A stretch of DNA of 64,000 nt from CALDOK01 sp964481655 (GTDB lineage Bacteria; Myxococcota_A; UBA796; JAFGLY01), in contig CAYZVO010000004.1 of assembly GCA_964481655.1 (NCBI GenBank), forward strand, positions 28,170 through 92,169. Direction: 5' to 3'. The first letter of the stretch is position 1. Each line of letters begins with the position of its first letter. The notes beneath the pieces were generated by a model that saw only the letters and a list, made by a program, of their open reading frames with translations, did not search any database and had not been told where the DNA came from. The position numbers and the translations under genes were made by a program. Below are positions 19,060-28,415 of the stretch, in pieces.

Positions 19060-20361
19060 TCACCCCTCGACCGAGTCGGACTCGAGGCCTTCGTCGATGA
19101 AGATCACCATGGGGGCACCATCCTCGAGCTGGAAGACCTGAACCATAGCGTCTTCGGCCACCTCGAGCTGTTCGATCTCGATGGTGTTGACGTCGGCGAT
19201 CTCGAAGATGGCCTCGGCCAGCTGGGGGCCGGGCTCGGTCGGCAGCTCGGGATCGGGGGTCTCGGGGCCGATGGCGTTGAGCACGAAGAGCAGGGCCGCG
19301 GCCGACGCGGCGAAGCTGAACAGGGGCAGCCGGCGCAGCCAGCGGGGGGTCGGGCGGGGCGCGGGCTCGACGCTGGGCTCCGGCGCGAGCGCGGGCTCGA
19401 CGGCGTCCTGGGCCTGCTCGCTGGCGGCCACGGGCACCGCCGCGGGCAGGATGCTGTCCATGACCATGTCGGCGATGTCGATCTCGCCGGCCTCGGCCTG
19501 GATGCCCTGGGCCACCGCCGCCCAGGCGGCCTGCTCGCCGATGCCCAGCTCGTCGCGGACGGCGGGCCAGATGGCGGAGAGATCGTGGCCGGCGGTCTCG
19601 TGGGCGACGGCGTGGCGCAGCTGACGGCCGAGCTCGGCCATGGCGGTGATGGCGCGCCGGCCGGCGGGGTCGTCGGCCAGACGGGCCGCGACGGCGCGGC
19701 GGGCGTCGGGGCCCAGCTCGCCGTCGGCCATCGCGCAGAGCTCGAGCTGCTGGGCGTGGACGGTCTGGACGGCGTCCATGACCGGCTCGGTGAGCGCGAC
19801 GCTGCGGGCCTCGACCGCCAGCTCGTGGGCCATGGCCTGCAGGGCCTGCTCGAGGCTTCGGTCCCGCGCGGGCTCGACCCGATCGAGCACCGCGCCCGCC
19901 AGGTCGGCGGGGAGGTGCAGCCGGGCCTCGCGCCGCAGGCCGTCGGCCAGGGCGGAGAGGTGTCGCTCGAGCCGAGGCTGGGGGCTGGGCTCCACGAAGT
20001 GCATCACGGCGTCCGCGAGATCGGCCTGGGCCGCCTCGCGCTCCAGCCCACCCCGCAGGGCCTCGAAGGCCTGGGCGGTGGGCTCGGGCTCCACCGGGAC
20101 CTGCGCCAGCACGTCGGGTGCGAGATCGACGAGATCGCTCTCGCGCTGCAGGCCGCGCTGCAGGCCGCCGCGGATGCTGCACCAGGCCTCGCTGGTCTCC
20201 TGCTCGGACAGCAGCGCCTCGAGGGCCTGGAGGTCGGCCGGGGCTGCGGCGGCGCGGGCACCGCGCTGGAGCAGCTCCACCAGCGCGCGGGGCGCGTGGG
20301 TGGGGGGCACGGCGGCTGTACGCACGGGGCGGGGGGAATCGACCGCGGGCTCTGACGGCAC
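19060..20361 (-). CDS. Anti-sigma-factor-like membrane protein with internal repeats
   Basis: This 433-aa protein follows an ECF sigma gene and has one membrane helix (about residues 345-364) with a ~70-residue periplasmic tail. The cytoplasmic part includes LELCAMADGELGPDARRAV (206-224), which resembles the DGEL core of anti-sigma domains but lacks the Zn-binding HxxxCxxC. It carries five spaced copies of a G-L-x-x-E-A...D-L-A-x-x-V-M/L-x-x-V motif (about 70-88, 104-123, 141-162, 180-198, 286-304). It probably binds and restrains the sigma factor. Confidence 0.7.
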   Translation of the reverse strand: MPSEPAVDSPRPVRTAAVPPTHAPRALVELLQRGARAAAAPADLQALEALLSEQETSEAWCSIRGGLQRGLQRESDLVDLAPDVLAQVPVEPEPTAQAFEALRGGLEREAAQADLADAVMHFVEPSPQPRLERHLSALADGLRREARLHLPADLAGAVLDRVEPARDRSLEQALQAMAHELAVEARSVALTEPVMDAVQTVHAQQLELCAMADGELGPDARRAVAARLADDPAGRRAITAMAELGRQLRHAVAHETAGHDLSAIWPAVRDELGIGEQAAWAAVAQGIQAEAGEIDIADMVMDSILPAAVPVAASEQAQDAVEPALAPEPSVEPAPRPTPRWLRRLPLFSFAASAAALLFVLNAIGPETPDPELPTEPGPQLAEAIFEIADVNTIEIEQLEVAEDAMVQVFQLEDGAPMVIFIDEGLESDSVEG

Positions 20362-20388
20362 CCGGAGCCGAACATTCGAGGAAAGGGG

Positions 20389-21105
20389 CTATTTTTTTCG
20401 AGGATCGTCGGTTTCTTCGAGGAGGGCCTGCAGCTTCTTGCGCGCGTAGAACAACCGCGACATGACCGTTCCCTCGGGAATGCCCATGGTCTCTGCGATC
20501 TCGCGGTAGGAGAAGCCCTCGATCTCCCGCAGCAGGACCACCTGCCGCTGGTCGTCGGACAGCTTCTGCATGGCGTCCATGATGCGCCCGTACAGCTGCG
20601 CGCGCTCGAGGTCCTTGGCGGGGCTGCGGCGCAGGTGATCCGGATCCCAGACCTCGTCGCCCTGATCCTGGTGCCCGATGCGCTCGTCGAACTCCGACAT
20701 GCGCACCCGCCGGTGCTTGCGGATGTGGTCGATCGTGACGTTCGAGGCGATGCGGTACAGCCAGGTGGTGAAGCTGGCCTCGCGGCGGAAGCCGGCCATG
20801 TTGCGGTAGGCCTTGACGAAGGCCTCCTGGGTGAGGTCGCGGGCTTCTTCGCGGTTGCGGATCATGCCGTAGATGTGGGCGTAGATGCGGCCCTGGAAGC
20901 GCTCGACCAGCCCGCGGAAGGCGGTGGCGTCTCCGCCCTGGACCAGATCGACGAGATCGGTGTCGGAGAGCTCCCGCTCGGCCTCGCGGGTGCGGGCGGG
21001 TGCCCCGCCTCCGCCGCCCGACGGGCCGGCCATGGCGGACAGGCCCCAGGCGAGGGTGCCCGCCCAGGCGGACCCGCCTCCGAAGCCGTTGCTTGCCATC
21101 GACAT
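20389..21105 (-). CDS. ECF (sigma-24/RpoE-like) RNA polymerase sigma factor
   Basis: This 238-aa ECF sigma has region 2 FQGRIYAHIYGMIRNREEARDLTQEAFVKAYRNMAGFRREASFTTWLYRIASNVTID and region 4 MQKLSDDQRQVVLLREIEGFSYREIAETMGIPEGTVMSRLFYARKKL. The ~50 N-terminal residues are Gly/Ser-rich and non-conserved. The ATG at 21105 follows GGGAGG by about 7 nt. It heads a sigma/anti-sigma/secreted-protein operon and probably controls an envelope response, perhaps including itself. Confidence 0.92.
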   Translation of the reverse strand: MSMASNGFGGGSAWAGTLAWGLSAMAGPSGGGGGAPARTREAERELSDTDLVDLVQGGDATAFRGLVERFQGRIYAHIYGMIRNREEARDLTQEAFVKAYRNMAGFRREASFTTWLYRIASNVTIDHIRKHRRVRMSEFDERIGHQDQGDEVWDPDHLRRSPAKDLERAQLYGRIMDAMQKLSDDQRQVVLLREIEGFSYREIAETMGIPEGTVMSRLFYARKKLQALLEETDDPRKK

Positions 21106-21190
21106 GTGGAGACCTCCCTGGGGGTGCTCGTGGGCGAGTGCTCCGTGTGTGGAACCCTCGGCGAGCACCATCATATCCCGTGGGGGCCGA

Positions 21191-23872
21191 TCAGTGGGCC
21201 TCGTCCCAGCTCCGGCCGGTCCCCGTCTCCACCACCAGCGGCACCGCGAGCTCGGCGGCGCCCGCCATCTCCTGGACCACCGCGTCGCGCACCGCGTCGA
21301 GCTGATCCTCGGGCAGCTCGATGAGCAGCTCATCGTGCACCTGCAGCAGCAGCCGCGCGTCGGGATGCTCGGCGAGCAGCCGGGCCTGGACTCGCACCAT
21401 GGCGATCTTCATGATGTCGGCAGCCGTCCCCTGGATGGGTGTGTTCACCGCGATGCGCTCAGCGGCCTCGCGCACGTGACGGATCCGGGCGCCGAGGTCG
21501 GGCACCATGCGGCGCCGTCCGAAGCGGGTGGTGGCCACCCCGTGCTCCTTGGCGTCGGCGATGGCCTGCTCCACGTAGGCCTTCACCTGCGGATAGTGCA
21601 CGAAGTAGTCGTCGATGATGCGCTGGGCGCGGCGGCGGTTGATCCCCAGCTCGTTGGACAGGCGGAACGCCGACATGCCGTAGATGATACCGAAGTTCAC
21701 GGCCTTGGCCGCGCGGCGCTGGTCCGGGGTGACGAACAGCGGGGCGACCCCGAAGACCTCGGCGGCGGTGCGCTTGTGGATGTCCTCGCCCGTGCGGAAG
21801 GCCTCCACCAGGGGGCCCGACCCACAGTAGTCGGCCAGCACCCGCAGCTCGATCTGGCTGTAGTCGGCGGAGAGGAAGACCTGGCCGGGCCTGGCCACGA
21901 AGCAGTGCCGGATGCGGCGCCCCTCTTCCGTGCGGATGGGGATGTTCTGCAGGTTGGGGTCCATGGAGGACAGGCGCCCGGTGGCCGCCACCGCCTGGTG
22001 GAACGAGGTGTGGATGCGCCCGTCGCGGGGGCTCACGGCGGTGGGCAGCGCCTCCACGTAGGTGCCCAGCAGCTTGGTGACAGCCCGGAACTCCAGCAGG
22101 GCCGAGGGCAGGCGCCGTTCGGGGTGCCGGGACGCGAGGGCCTCGAGGGTCGCCGCGTTGGTGGAGCGCCCCGTCTTGGTCTTCTTGATGGGCTCGAAGC
22201 CCTGCTCGTCGAAGAGCACCGCGGCCAGCTGCTTGGGGGAGGCTACGTTGAACTCCCGGCCCGCGAGCTCGTGGATCTCCGCCACCAGCTCCTCGATCCG
22301 GGCGGACAGCTCCACCGCCATGCCCTCGAGGGCCGGCACGTCGACGCCGATGCCCTCGAGCTCCATCTGTGCCAGCACCGGGATGACGGGCAGCTCGATG
22401 TCGCGGTACAGCGCGCCGAGGTCCTCCTCGCCGATGCGCTCCTCGAAGCGCTGGTCGAGCAGCCAGGCCACGTGGGCGTCCTCGGCGGCGTAGGCGGTGG
22501 CGTCCTCGATGGCCACGTCGGCGAAGCCTTGCTCGTCGGACAGACCGTCGGTGACTTCCTTGTAGGAGATCATGCGGTGTCCCAGGACCCGCATGGCGAT
22601 GTCGTCGAGCTTGCGGCTCGTCCGCCCTGTCTCGAGCAGGTAGTCGGCGAGCATGGTGTCGCCGGCGATGCCCTCGAGGCGGTGACCGAGGGCCAGCAGG
22701 ACCTGCAGGTCGTACTTGAGGTTCTGGCCCGTCTTGCCCACGGAGGGGTCCTCGAGCAGGGGGCCGAGGATGGCCAGGGCTCGATCCACCGGGAGCTGCT
22801 CACCGGCGCTGTGGCCGACGGGCACGTAGACCGCGTCGTCGGCGGACCAGCACAGGGCGAAGCCCACCAGCGCCGCCTCGAGGGGATCGAGGGAGGTGGT
22901 CTCGAGGTCGAAGGCGAAGCGACCCGCCGCCCGGCAGCCGGCCACCACCGCCTCGAGCTCGCCCTCGCTGCGGACCGTGCGGTAGCGGCCGCGATCGATG
23001 CCCGACGCGGCCTCGGCGCCGCCCTCGGACTGCAGCTCCTTCATGTGGTTGCGCATCTGGTAGCGGAGGAAGAGCTCGTGGAGGGCCTCCACATCCCGCT
23101 CGCGGCGGGCGAGGTCCTCGAGGGTGACCCCCGTGTCCATGTCGCGGACGATGGTGACCAGGGTCTTGGAGAGCCGCGCCTGATCGGCGAACTCCCGCAG
23201 GTTCTGGCCCATCTTGCCCTTGATGCCCGGCGCCGCGGCCAGCACGGCCTCGAGATCGCCGTGGGCTTTGACCAGCTTGGTGGCGGTCTTCTCCCCGATG
23301 CGGGGCACGCCCGGCACGTTGTCGGAGCTGTCACCCCACAGGGCCAGGATGTCGATGATGCGGTCCGGGGGGACGCCGAAGCGCTCCAGCACCGCGTCGG
23401 CGTCCATCACCGTGGGCTTGCCGCCCTTGAGGTTCAGGATGCGCACGTGATCGCCCACCATCTGGGCGAAGTCCTTGTCGCCGGAGACGATCCAGACCTC
23501 GAGCTCCTCGCCGGCGTGCTGGGCGGCCAGGGTGCCGATGACGTCGTCGGCTTCGTAGCCGACAGGCGTGATGGTGGTGTAGCCCCAGGCCTCGATGAGC
23601 TCCGGCAGCTTGCCCCACTGCTCGCGGAGCTCTTCGGGCATCGACGGACGGTGGCCCTTGTAGTCGGGGAACAGGTCCACGCGGAAGCTCGGGCCCTTGT
23701 CGAAGACCACCGCGCAGTAGTCGGGCTTCGCCTCCCGATCGAGCCAGCGCAGCAGGTTGGCGAAGCCCATCAGGGCGCCGGTGTGCTGGCCCCCCGCGGT
23801 GAGCCGGGGCATCGCGTGAAAGACCCGGAAGGCATGGTTGGATCCGTCGATCAGGTAGAGCGTGCGTGACAT
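21191..23872 (-). CDS. polA: DNA polymerase I
   Basis: This 893-aa protein carries all three PolA activities. The N-terminal 5-3 exonuclease region (LYLIDGSNHAFRVFHAM, WIVSGDKDFAQMV) is followed by a 3-5 exonuclease domain with the intact FAFDLETTSLDPL motif (DxE). The A-family polymerase domain has LSADYSQIELRVLA (motif A), RRAAKAVNFGIIYGMSAF (motif B) and LLLQVHDELLIE (motif C). The start ATG at 23872 was chosen from the conserved MSRTLYLIDG. It is divergent from an acyl-CoA dehydrogenase gene with a 67-bp spacer. Confidence 0.97.
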   Translation of the reverse strand: MSRTLYLIDGSNHAFRVFHAMPRLTAGGQHTGALMGFANLLRWLDREAKPDYCAVVFDKGPSFRVDLFPDYKGHRPSMPEELREQWGKLPELIEAWGYTTITPVGYEADDVIGTLAAQHAGEELEVWIVSGDKDFAQMVGDHVRILNLKGGKPTVMDADAVLERFGVPPDRIIDILALWGDSSDNVPGVPRIGEKTATKLVKAHGDLEAVLAAAPGIKGKMGQNLREFADQARLSKTLVTIVRDMDTGVTLEDLARRERDVEALHELFLRYQMRNHMKELQSEGGAEAASGIDRGRYRTVRSEGELEAVVAGCRAAGRFAFDLETTSLDPLEAALVGFALCWSADDAVYVPVGHSAGEQLPVDRALAILGPLLEDPSVGKTGQNLKYDLQVLLALGHRLEGIAGDTMLADYLLETGRTSRKLDDIAMRVLGHRMISYKEVTDGLSDEQGFADVAIEDATAYAAEDAHVAWLLDQRFEERIGEEDLGALYRDIELPVIPVLAQMELEGIGVDVPALEGMAVELSARIEELVAEIHELAGREFNVASPKQLAAVLFDEQGFEPIKKTKTGRSTNAATLEALASRHPERRLPSALLEFRAVTKLLGTYVEALPTAVSPRDGRIHTSFHQAVAATGRLSSMDPNLQNIPIRTEEGRRIRHCFVARPGQVFLSADYSQIELRVLADYCGSGPLVEAFRTGEDIHKRTAAEVFGVAPLFVTPDQRRAAKAVNFGIIYGMSAFRLSNELGINRRRAQRIIDDYFVHYPQVKAYVEQAIADAKEHGVATTRFGRRRMVPDLGARIRHVREAAERIAVNTPIQGTAADIMKIAMVRVQARLLAEHPDARLLLQVHDELLIELPEDQLDAVRDAVVQEMAGAAELAVPLVVETGTGRSWDEAH

Positions 23873-23939
23873 GGGCCTCTCGATGCGGGGAGTGCTATCT
23901 TCCACCCCTTCGTAACCCCCCTCCCCCCTGGAGAGCGCC

Positions 23940-25094
<1,155 letters not shown>

Positions 25095-25411
25095 CATCCG
25101 CACGACAGCGCCCCGGCGAGGGCGTCGAGACACCGTGGGTCACGCCGTCCGGCGTGGCCCGCGCGCGCTCAGGAACGAGCGCCTGGCGGGCCGCGCTGTG
25201 TAGACAGCGTTCGAAGTGGGATTTCGCGACCCCGAAACCCTTGGCACGTCAAGTGCATGACCTGAAATCGAACCTAGCAAACGTCGCTTTTCTGCCTTCA
25301 TCCCTTGACGCGGCGGTCCTACCATGCGAGATCGCCATCACCGGCTCGGATCCCAATACAGGTGGGGAACCACCGGTTTCTACACAACCCCCCCCTTTTC
25401 GGGAGAAAACG
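25095..25411 (+). other. 317-bp intergenic region before lipoprotein pair
   Basis: No gene is seen. The left part holds a hairpin after the dehydrogenase stop (arms 25138-25146 and 25151-25159, without a T-run). The middle, about 25200-25330, is clearly less GC-rich than its surroundings and contains a sigma-54-like site at 25242-25257. The right part leads to a GGGAG ribosome site before the 25412 ATG. Confidence 0.6.
25242..25257 (+). promoter_or_regulatory. Candidate sigma-54 promoter
   Basis: TTGGCACGTCAAGTGCA carries GG and GC dinucleotides 10 nt apart as in the -24/-12 consensus TGGCACG-N4-TTGCA, with one change (GTGCA). It is about 155 bp upstream of the first Cys-rich lipoprotein gene. 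No enhancer-binding protein gene is in the window. Confidence 0.4.
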
Positions 25412-25729
25412 ATGAAGCGCCTTCCGGCCCTGCTCGCCCTCGCCACCCTCGTCGGCTGTGGCTACGACTACGACACCTTCGGCGATGACACGCTCCAGAC
25501 CTCCTGCGACAAGATGCAGGAGTGCGAGTTCTTCACCGACTACTTCACCTACGATGACTGCCTGGCCCTCGGCGATGTCGAGGACACCGGCGGTGAGGAG
25601 TGGGTCTGTGAGGACTACGACTCTGGCGCCGCCAAGGAGTGCGTGGACGCTTGGGCCGCCGTCTCCTGCGACGACTTCCTGACCGGCACCGGTCTCGAGA
25701 TCTGCGACGACGTCTGCAGCAACGACTAG
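25412..25729 (+). CDS. Small Cys-rich lipoprotein (copy 1)
   Basis: This 105-aa protein has a lipoprotein signal (MKRLPALLALATLVGC, lipobox LVGC, Cys16). The mature part is highly acidic and carries seven further Cys: TSCDKMQECEFFTDYFTYDDCLALG, WVCEDYDSG, KECVDAW, SCDDF, EICDDVC. The spacing suggests a compact disulfide-bonded fold anchored in the membrane. It is a paralog of the gene at 25834. GGGAGAAAAC precedes the ATG. No named family is recognised. Confidence 0.8.
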   Translation: MKRLPALLALATLVGCGYDYDTFGDDTLQTSCDKMQECEFFTDYFTYDDCLALGDVEDTGGEEWVCEDYDSGAAKECVDAWAAVSCDDFLTGTGLEICDDVCSND

Positions 25730-25741
25730 TTCCGCTTCGGT

Positions 25742-25760
25742 GTGGTGCCTCTGGCACCAC
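25742..25760. terminator. Hairpin after first Cys-rich lipoprotein
   Basis: GTGGTGCC-TCT-GGCACCAC is a perfect 8-bp stem with a 3-nt loop, 12 nt after the stop codon. No T-run follows, so it could be an mRNA 3-prime stabiliser or a weak terminator between the two paralogs. Confidence 0.5.
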
Positions 25761-25833
25761 GCTGGACCAACGGAGGTCGATGGCCCGCACACCAGTGGGT
25801 CTTGACCTCCGTTCTTCGTTGTGGAGGTCGACG

Positions 25834-26145
25834 ATGAACCATCGCACCTGGGCCGTCCTGCTCCTGGCCGCGACGGGGTGCTACCCCGCCGAAGACTTCC
25901 AGGAGGACTCCGCCCTCGCCCGCTGCGCCCTGTACGAGGAGTGCGGCTACCTCAGCTTCATCGGAGTCGAGGACTACGACGGATGCCTGGAGCTGCTTCG
26001 CTCCGAGGCCTACGCCTGCGTCGAGTACGACGCCACGGCCGCCGAGGCCTGCGTCACCGCACTCGAAGAGCTGAGCTGTGATGAGTACAGCTCCGGCTCC
26101 TTCCCGATGGAGTGTGTCGACGCCTGCACCATCGCCGACGACTAG
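25834..26145 (+). CDS. Small Cys-rich lipoprotein (copy 2)
   Basis: This 103-aa lipoprotein (signal MNHRTWAVLLLAATGC, lipobox AATGC) repeats the pattern of the preceding gene: ARCALYEECGYL, YDGCLELL, YACVEYDATAAEACVTALEELSCDEY, MECVDAC. Cys positions align one-for-one with copy 1, while overall identity is modest, so the duplication is old. It has its own GTGGAGG ribosome site. An inverted GGAGGTC/GACCTCC pair (about 25771-25810) and a second GGAGGTC lie just upstream. Function is unknown; envelope location is inferred. Confidence 0.8.
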   Translation: MNHRTWAVLLLAATGCYPAEDFQEDSALARCALYEECGYLSFIGVEDYDGCLELLRSEAYACVEYDATAAEACVTALEELSCDEYSSGSFPMECVDACTIADD

Positions 26146-26177
26146 CGGTCCAGCGACCGTCGTCGGCGTGGAGTGCC

Positions 26178-26197
26178 CGGCCCGCCTAGGTGGGCCG
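26178..26197. terminator. Hairpin between convergent lipoprotein and trxA genes
   Basis: CGGCCCGCCTAGGTGGGCCG folds into an almost perfect stem (one G-T pair). It sits in the 68-bp convergent spacer and could stop transcripts from both sides, although no T-run is present. Confidence 0.45.
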
Positions 26198-26213
26198 CGC
26201 CGTCATGCGCCCC

Positions 26214-26537
26214 TTAGAGGGCCTCTTCGACGAAGGCCTGCAGCTTGTCGCGGGACAGCGCGCCCACGCGCTGGCCGACCACCTGACCGCCCTTGAAGAG
26301 CAGCAGGGTGGGGATGGAGCGCACGCCGTAGGTCATGGCGACCTGGGGGGCGTTGTCGACGTCGACCTTGCAGACCGCGAGGCGGCCTTCGTACTCACCG
26401 GCCATGTCGTCGACGAGGGGGGCGATGGCCTTGCAGGGCCCGCACCAGACGGCCCAGAAGTCCACGAGCACGGGGACTTCGGACTTCAGCACGACGGCGT
26501 CGAAGTCGGCCTGGGAGACGTGGTTGGCTTTGGACAT
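26214..26537 (-). CDS. trxA: Thioredoxin
   Basis: This 107-aa classic thioredoxin has the active site FWAVWCGPCKAIAPLVDDMA, the cis-Pro loop VRSIPTLLLFKGG, and the Asp-containing VLVDFWA strand. It reduces cytosolic protein disulfides. The ATG at 26537 was chosen for its GAGGAG ribosome site; an ATG seven codons earlier has none. The gene is monocistronic, and its upstream region (26538-26728) is shared with the divergent J-domain gene. Confidence 0.95.
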   Translation of the reverse strand: MSKANHVSQADFDAVVLKSEVPVLVDFWAVWCGPCKAIAPLVDDMAGEYEGRLAVCKVDVDNAPQVAMTYGVRSIPTLLLFKGGQVVGQRVGALSRDKLQAFVEEAL

Positions 26538-26728
26538 GGGGATCTCCTCGGGGTGCACGCGCGGGGGTGAAGGCGTCCGGCGCGCCGCGTTGAACAGGGC
26601 TGGAATATGCCACCCAGGAGGGCAGGGGCAAGCCCTGTGCGAAACCTCTCACAATGAGCGCACCGAGCCACGATTCCCGTCTTGTCGATGCCTGAGGGGT
26701 GATTCTCTTTTGAAATTGTAATAAAAAC

Positions 26729-28399
26729 GTGGTTCGGCATCTGCAGCGAGACATCACCCTGTTCACCTCCACCCTCCCCTCCGGCATCGACTGGCACGAC
26801 GCGCGTACGCTCGAGCCCCTCGACGGTCCCCTCGCGCGCTACCCGCTCGCCAGGGTGGTCCTGCTCGCGCACCGCACCAAGGCCAGCGGGCTGCTGCGCG
26901 TCTTCGATGGCGAGACCAGCCACGGCTTCGGCCTGCGGGACGGCAAGGTGGTCAGCGTCACGGGTGTCGAGGCCCTGCTGCGGGACCTGCTGCCCGACGA
27001 CCAGGGCGAGCTCGAGCTCGAGGCCGCCGTGGGCAAGGCCATGGCCGGCGGTCACGCCCTCGAGGCCGTCCTCGACGAGGCCGGCAAGAGCGTGGGCCGG
27101 GCCCTGGCGGGCTGGTGCCTGACCGACATCGGCATCCTCTCGTTCAAGCCGGACCCCTCCCCCTCGAACAAGGGCTTCCCTCTCCCCAAGAGCCTCATCG
27201 CCCTGCTCTCCCACGGCCTGTACTCCCTGGGCTCCCCCGCCCAGGGTCAGAAGCTGCTGCAGGCTCAGCCCGGGGACCCCATCGCGGTGCTCCTGCCGTC
27301 GGGTACCGGTGAGGATCGGCCGGGCCTCGACGCGCTGTCGCTGCGGGTGCTCAACCTGGCCCGCGCCCGCCCCCCGTCCCCGCAGCGGGGCGCGCCCCCC
27401 CCCCGCGCAACCCGCGCGCGCCGCCGCGAGGTACTTCATCGCGTCTATCTGCTGCACCGCATGGGGCTGCTGCATCTGCCCGAACCGGCCCTGCAGACCG
27501 ACGAGGAGACCCAGCGGGTTCCCCGCCGGCGACAGCGGAAGCGCCGCACCCCGTCGCGCTCACCCGAGCTGTCCCGCACCCCCGAGCGCAGGCCCGGCGG
27601 CGAACGGCGCAGCTCCAAGCCCGAAGGCCCCACCCCCGAACAGCAGGTGGCCAAGCTGCGCAAGCGGACCGAGATGCTCCGCGCGCAGAACTTCTACCAG
27701 CGCCTGGGCCTGGGTGAGGCCGAGTCCAAGCCCACCCCCAAGGACTGCGACGAGGCCTTCCACAAGCTCTCCCGGCGCTACCACCCCGACGCCCAGGGCG
27801 ACAGCACCACCGAGGTCCGCGACGCCGCCGAGGACGTCTTCGCGCTGCTGAGCGAGGCCATCGAGGGCCTGCGCAAGAAGCGGGTGGCCGAAGAGCAGTG
27901 GGAGCGCACCCGCTGCGCGCAGCAGGGCAGGCCGTACGTCACCGACCGCGATCGCACCAAGGCCAAGATGTCCTTCAAGAAGGGCGAGCGGCTCTTCAGG
28001 AACCGGGACTACGCCATCGCGGAGGCCTGCTTCCACGAGGCCAAGACCAAGGATCCGGAGACGCCCACCTACGCCTTCTGGCACGCCTACTCGGCCTACC
28101 TGGCCAAGCAGATGCCCGCGGACGAGGCCCTGAAGATCCTCACCGCGCTCAAGCCCGAGACCCAGCAGCAGTCCTCCGAGTTCCACTTCACCATCGGCCG
28201 CATCCTGCGTCTGTCCGGTGGCGACGAGACCAAGGCCATCGAACACTTCGAGAAGGCCGTCGCGGCCAACCCCGACAACCGCGACGCTCAGCGGGAGCTG
28301 CGCCTGGTGGCCATGCGCACCGACACCAAGGCCAAGGCGAGCGGCACCACCTTCGGCTCCTTCCTGGACCGCTTCCGCCGCAAGTCCAAGGACGACTAG
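26729..28399 (+). CDS. DUF4388-like/J-domain/TPR fusion protein
   Basis: This 556-aa cytosolic protein has three parts. An N-terminal region (about 35-110) has KASGLLRVFDGETSHGFGLRDGKVVSV, resembling DUF4388/PATAN domains of predatory and gliding deltaproteobacteria. A J domain near 320-390 has FYQRLGLGEAES and the HPD motif in RRYHPDAQG. C-terminal TPR-like repeats (about 410-530) include AKMSFKKGERLFRNRDYAIAEACFHEA. The J domain suggests a DnaK partner. The GTG start lacks a clear Shine-Dalgarno, and the AT-rich TTTTGAAATTGTAATAAAAA just upstream looks like promoter DNA. A C9 run near 27400 is a place to check for frame errors. Confidence 0.75.
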   Translation: MVRHLQRDITLFTSTLPSGIDWHDARTLEPLDGPLARYPLARVVLLAHRTKASGLLRVFDGETSHGFGLRDGKVVSVTGVEALLRDLLPDDQGELELEAAVGKAMAGGHALEAVLDEAGKSVGRALAGWCLTDIGILSFKPDPSPSNKGFPLPKSLIALLSHGLYSLGSPAQGQKLLQAQPGDPIAVLLPSGTGEDRPGLDALSLRVLNLARARPPSPQRGAPPPRATRARRREVLHRVYLLHRMGLLHLPEPALQTDEETQRVPRRRQRKRRTPSRSPELSRTPERRPGGERRSSKPEGPTPEQQVAKLRKRTEMLRAQNFYQRLGLGEAESKPTPKDCDEAFHKLSRRYHPDAQGDSTTEVRDAAEDVFALLSEAIEGLRKKRVAEEQWERTRCAQQGRPYVTDRDRTKAKMSFKKGERLFRNRDYAIAEACFHEAKTKDPETPTYAFWHAYSAYLAKQMPADEALKILTALKPETQQQSSEFHFTIGRILRLSGGDETKAIEHFEKAVAANPDNRDAQRELRLVAMRTDTKAKASGTTFGSFLDRFRRKSKDD

Positions 28400-28415
28400 C
28401 CCGCCAGCGGCCCAG

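Noticed and set aside
20885..23869. 994-aa open frame antisense to polA, and similar long frames (5751-8180 minus, 59295-63665 minus, 8616-9941 plus)
   Set aside because: These are shadows caused by very high third-position GC. The opposite strand holds clear, motif-bearing genes, while these frames have Arg/Gly/His-rich composition without domains.
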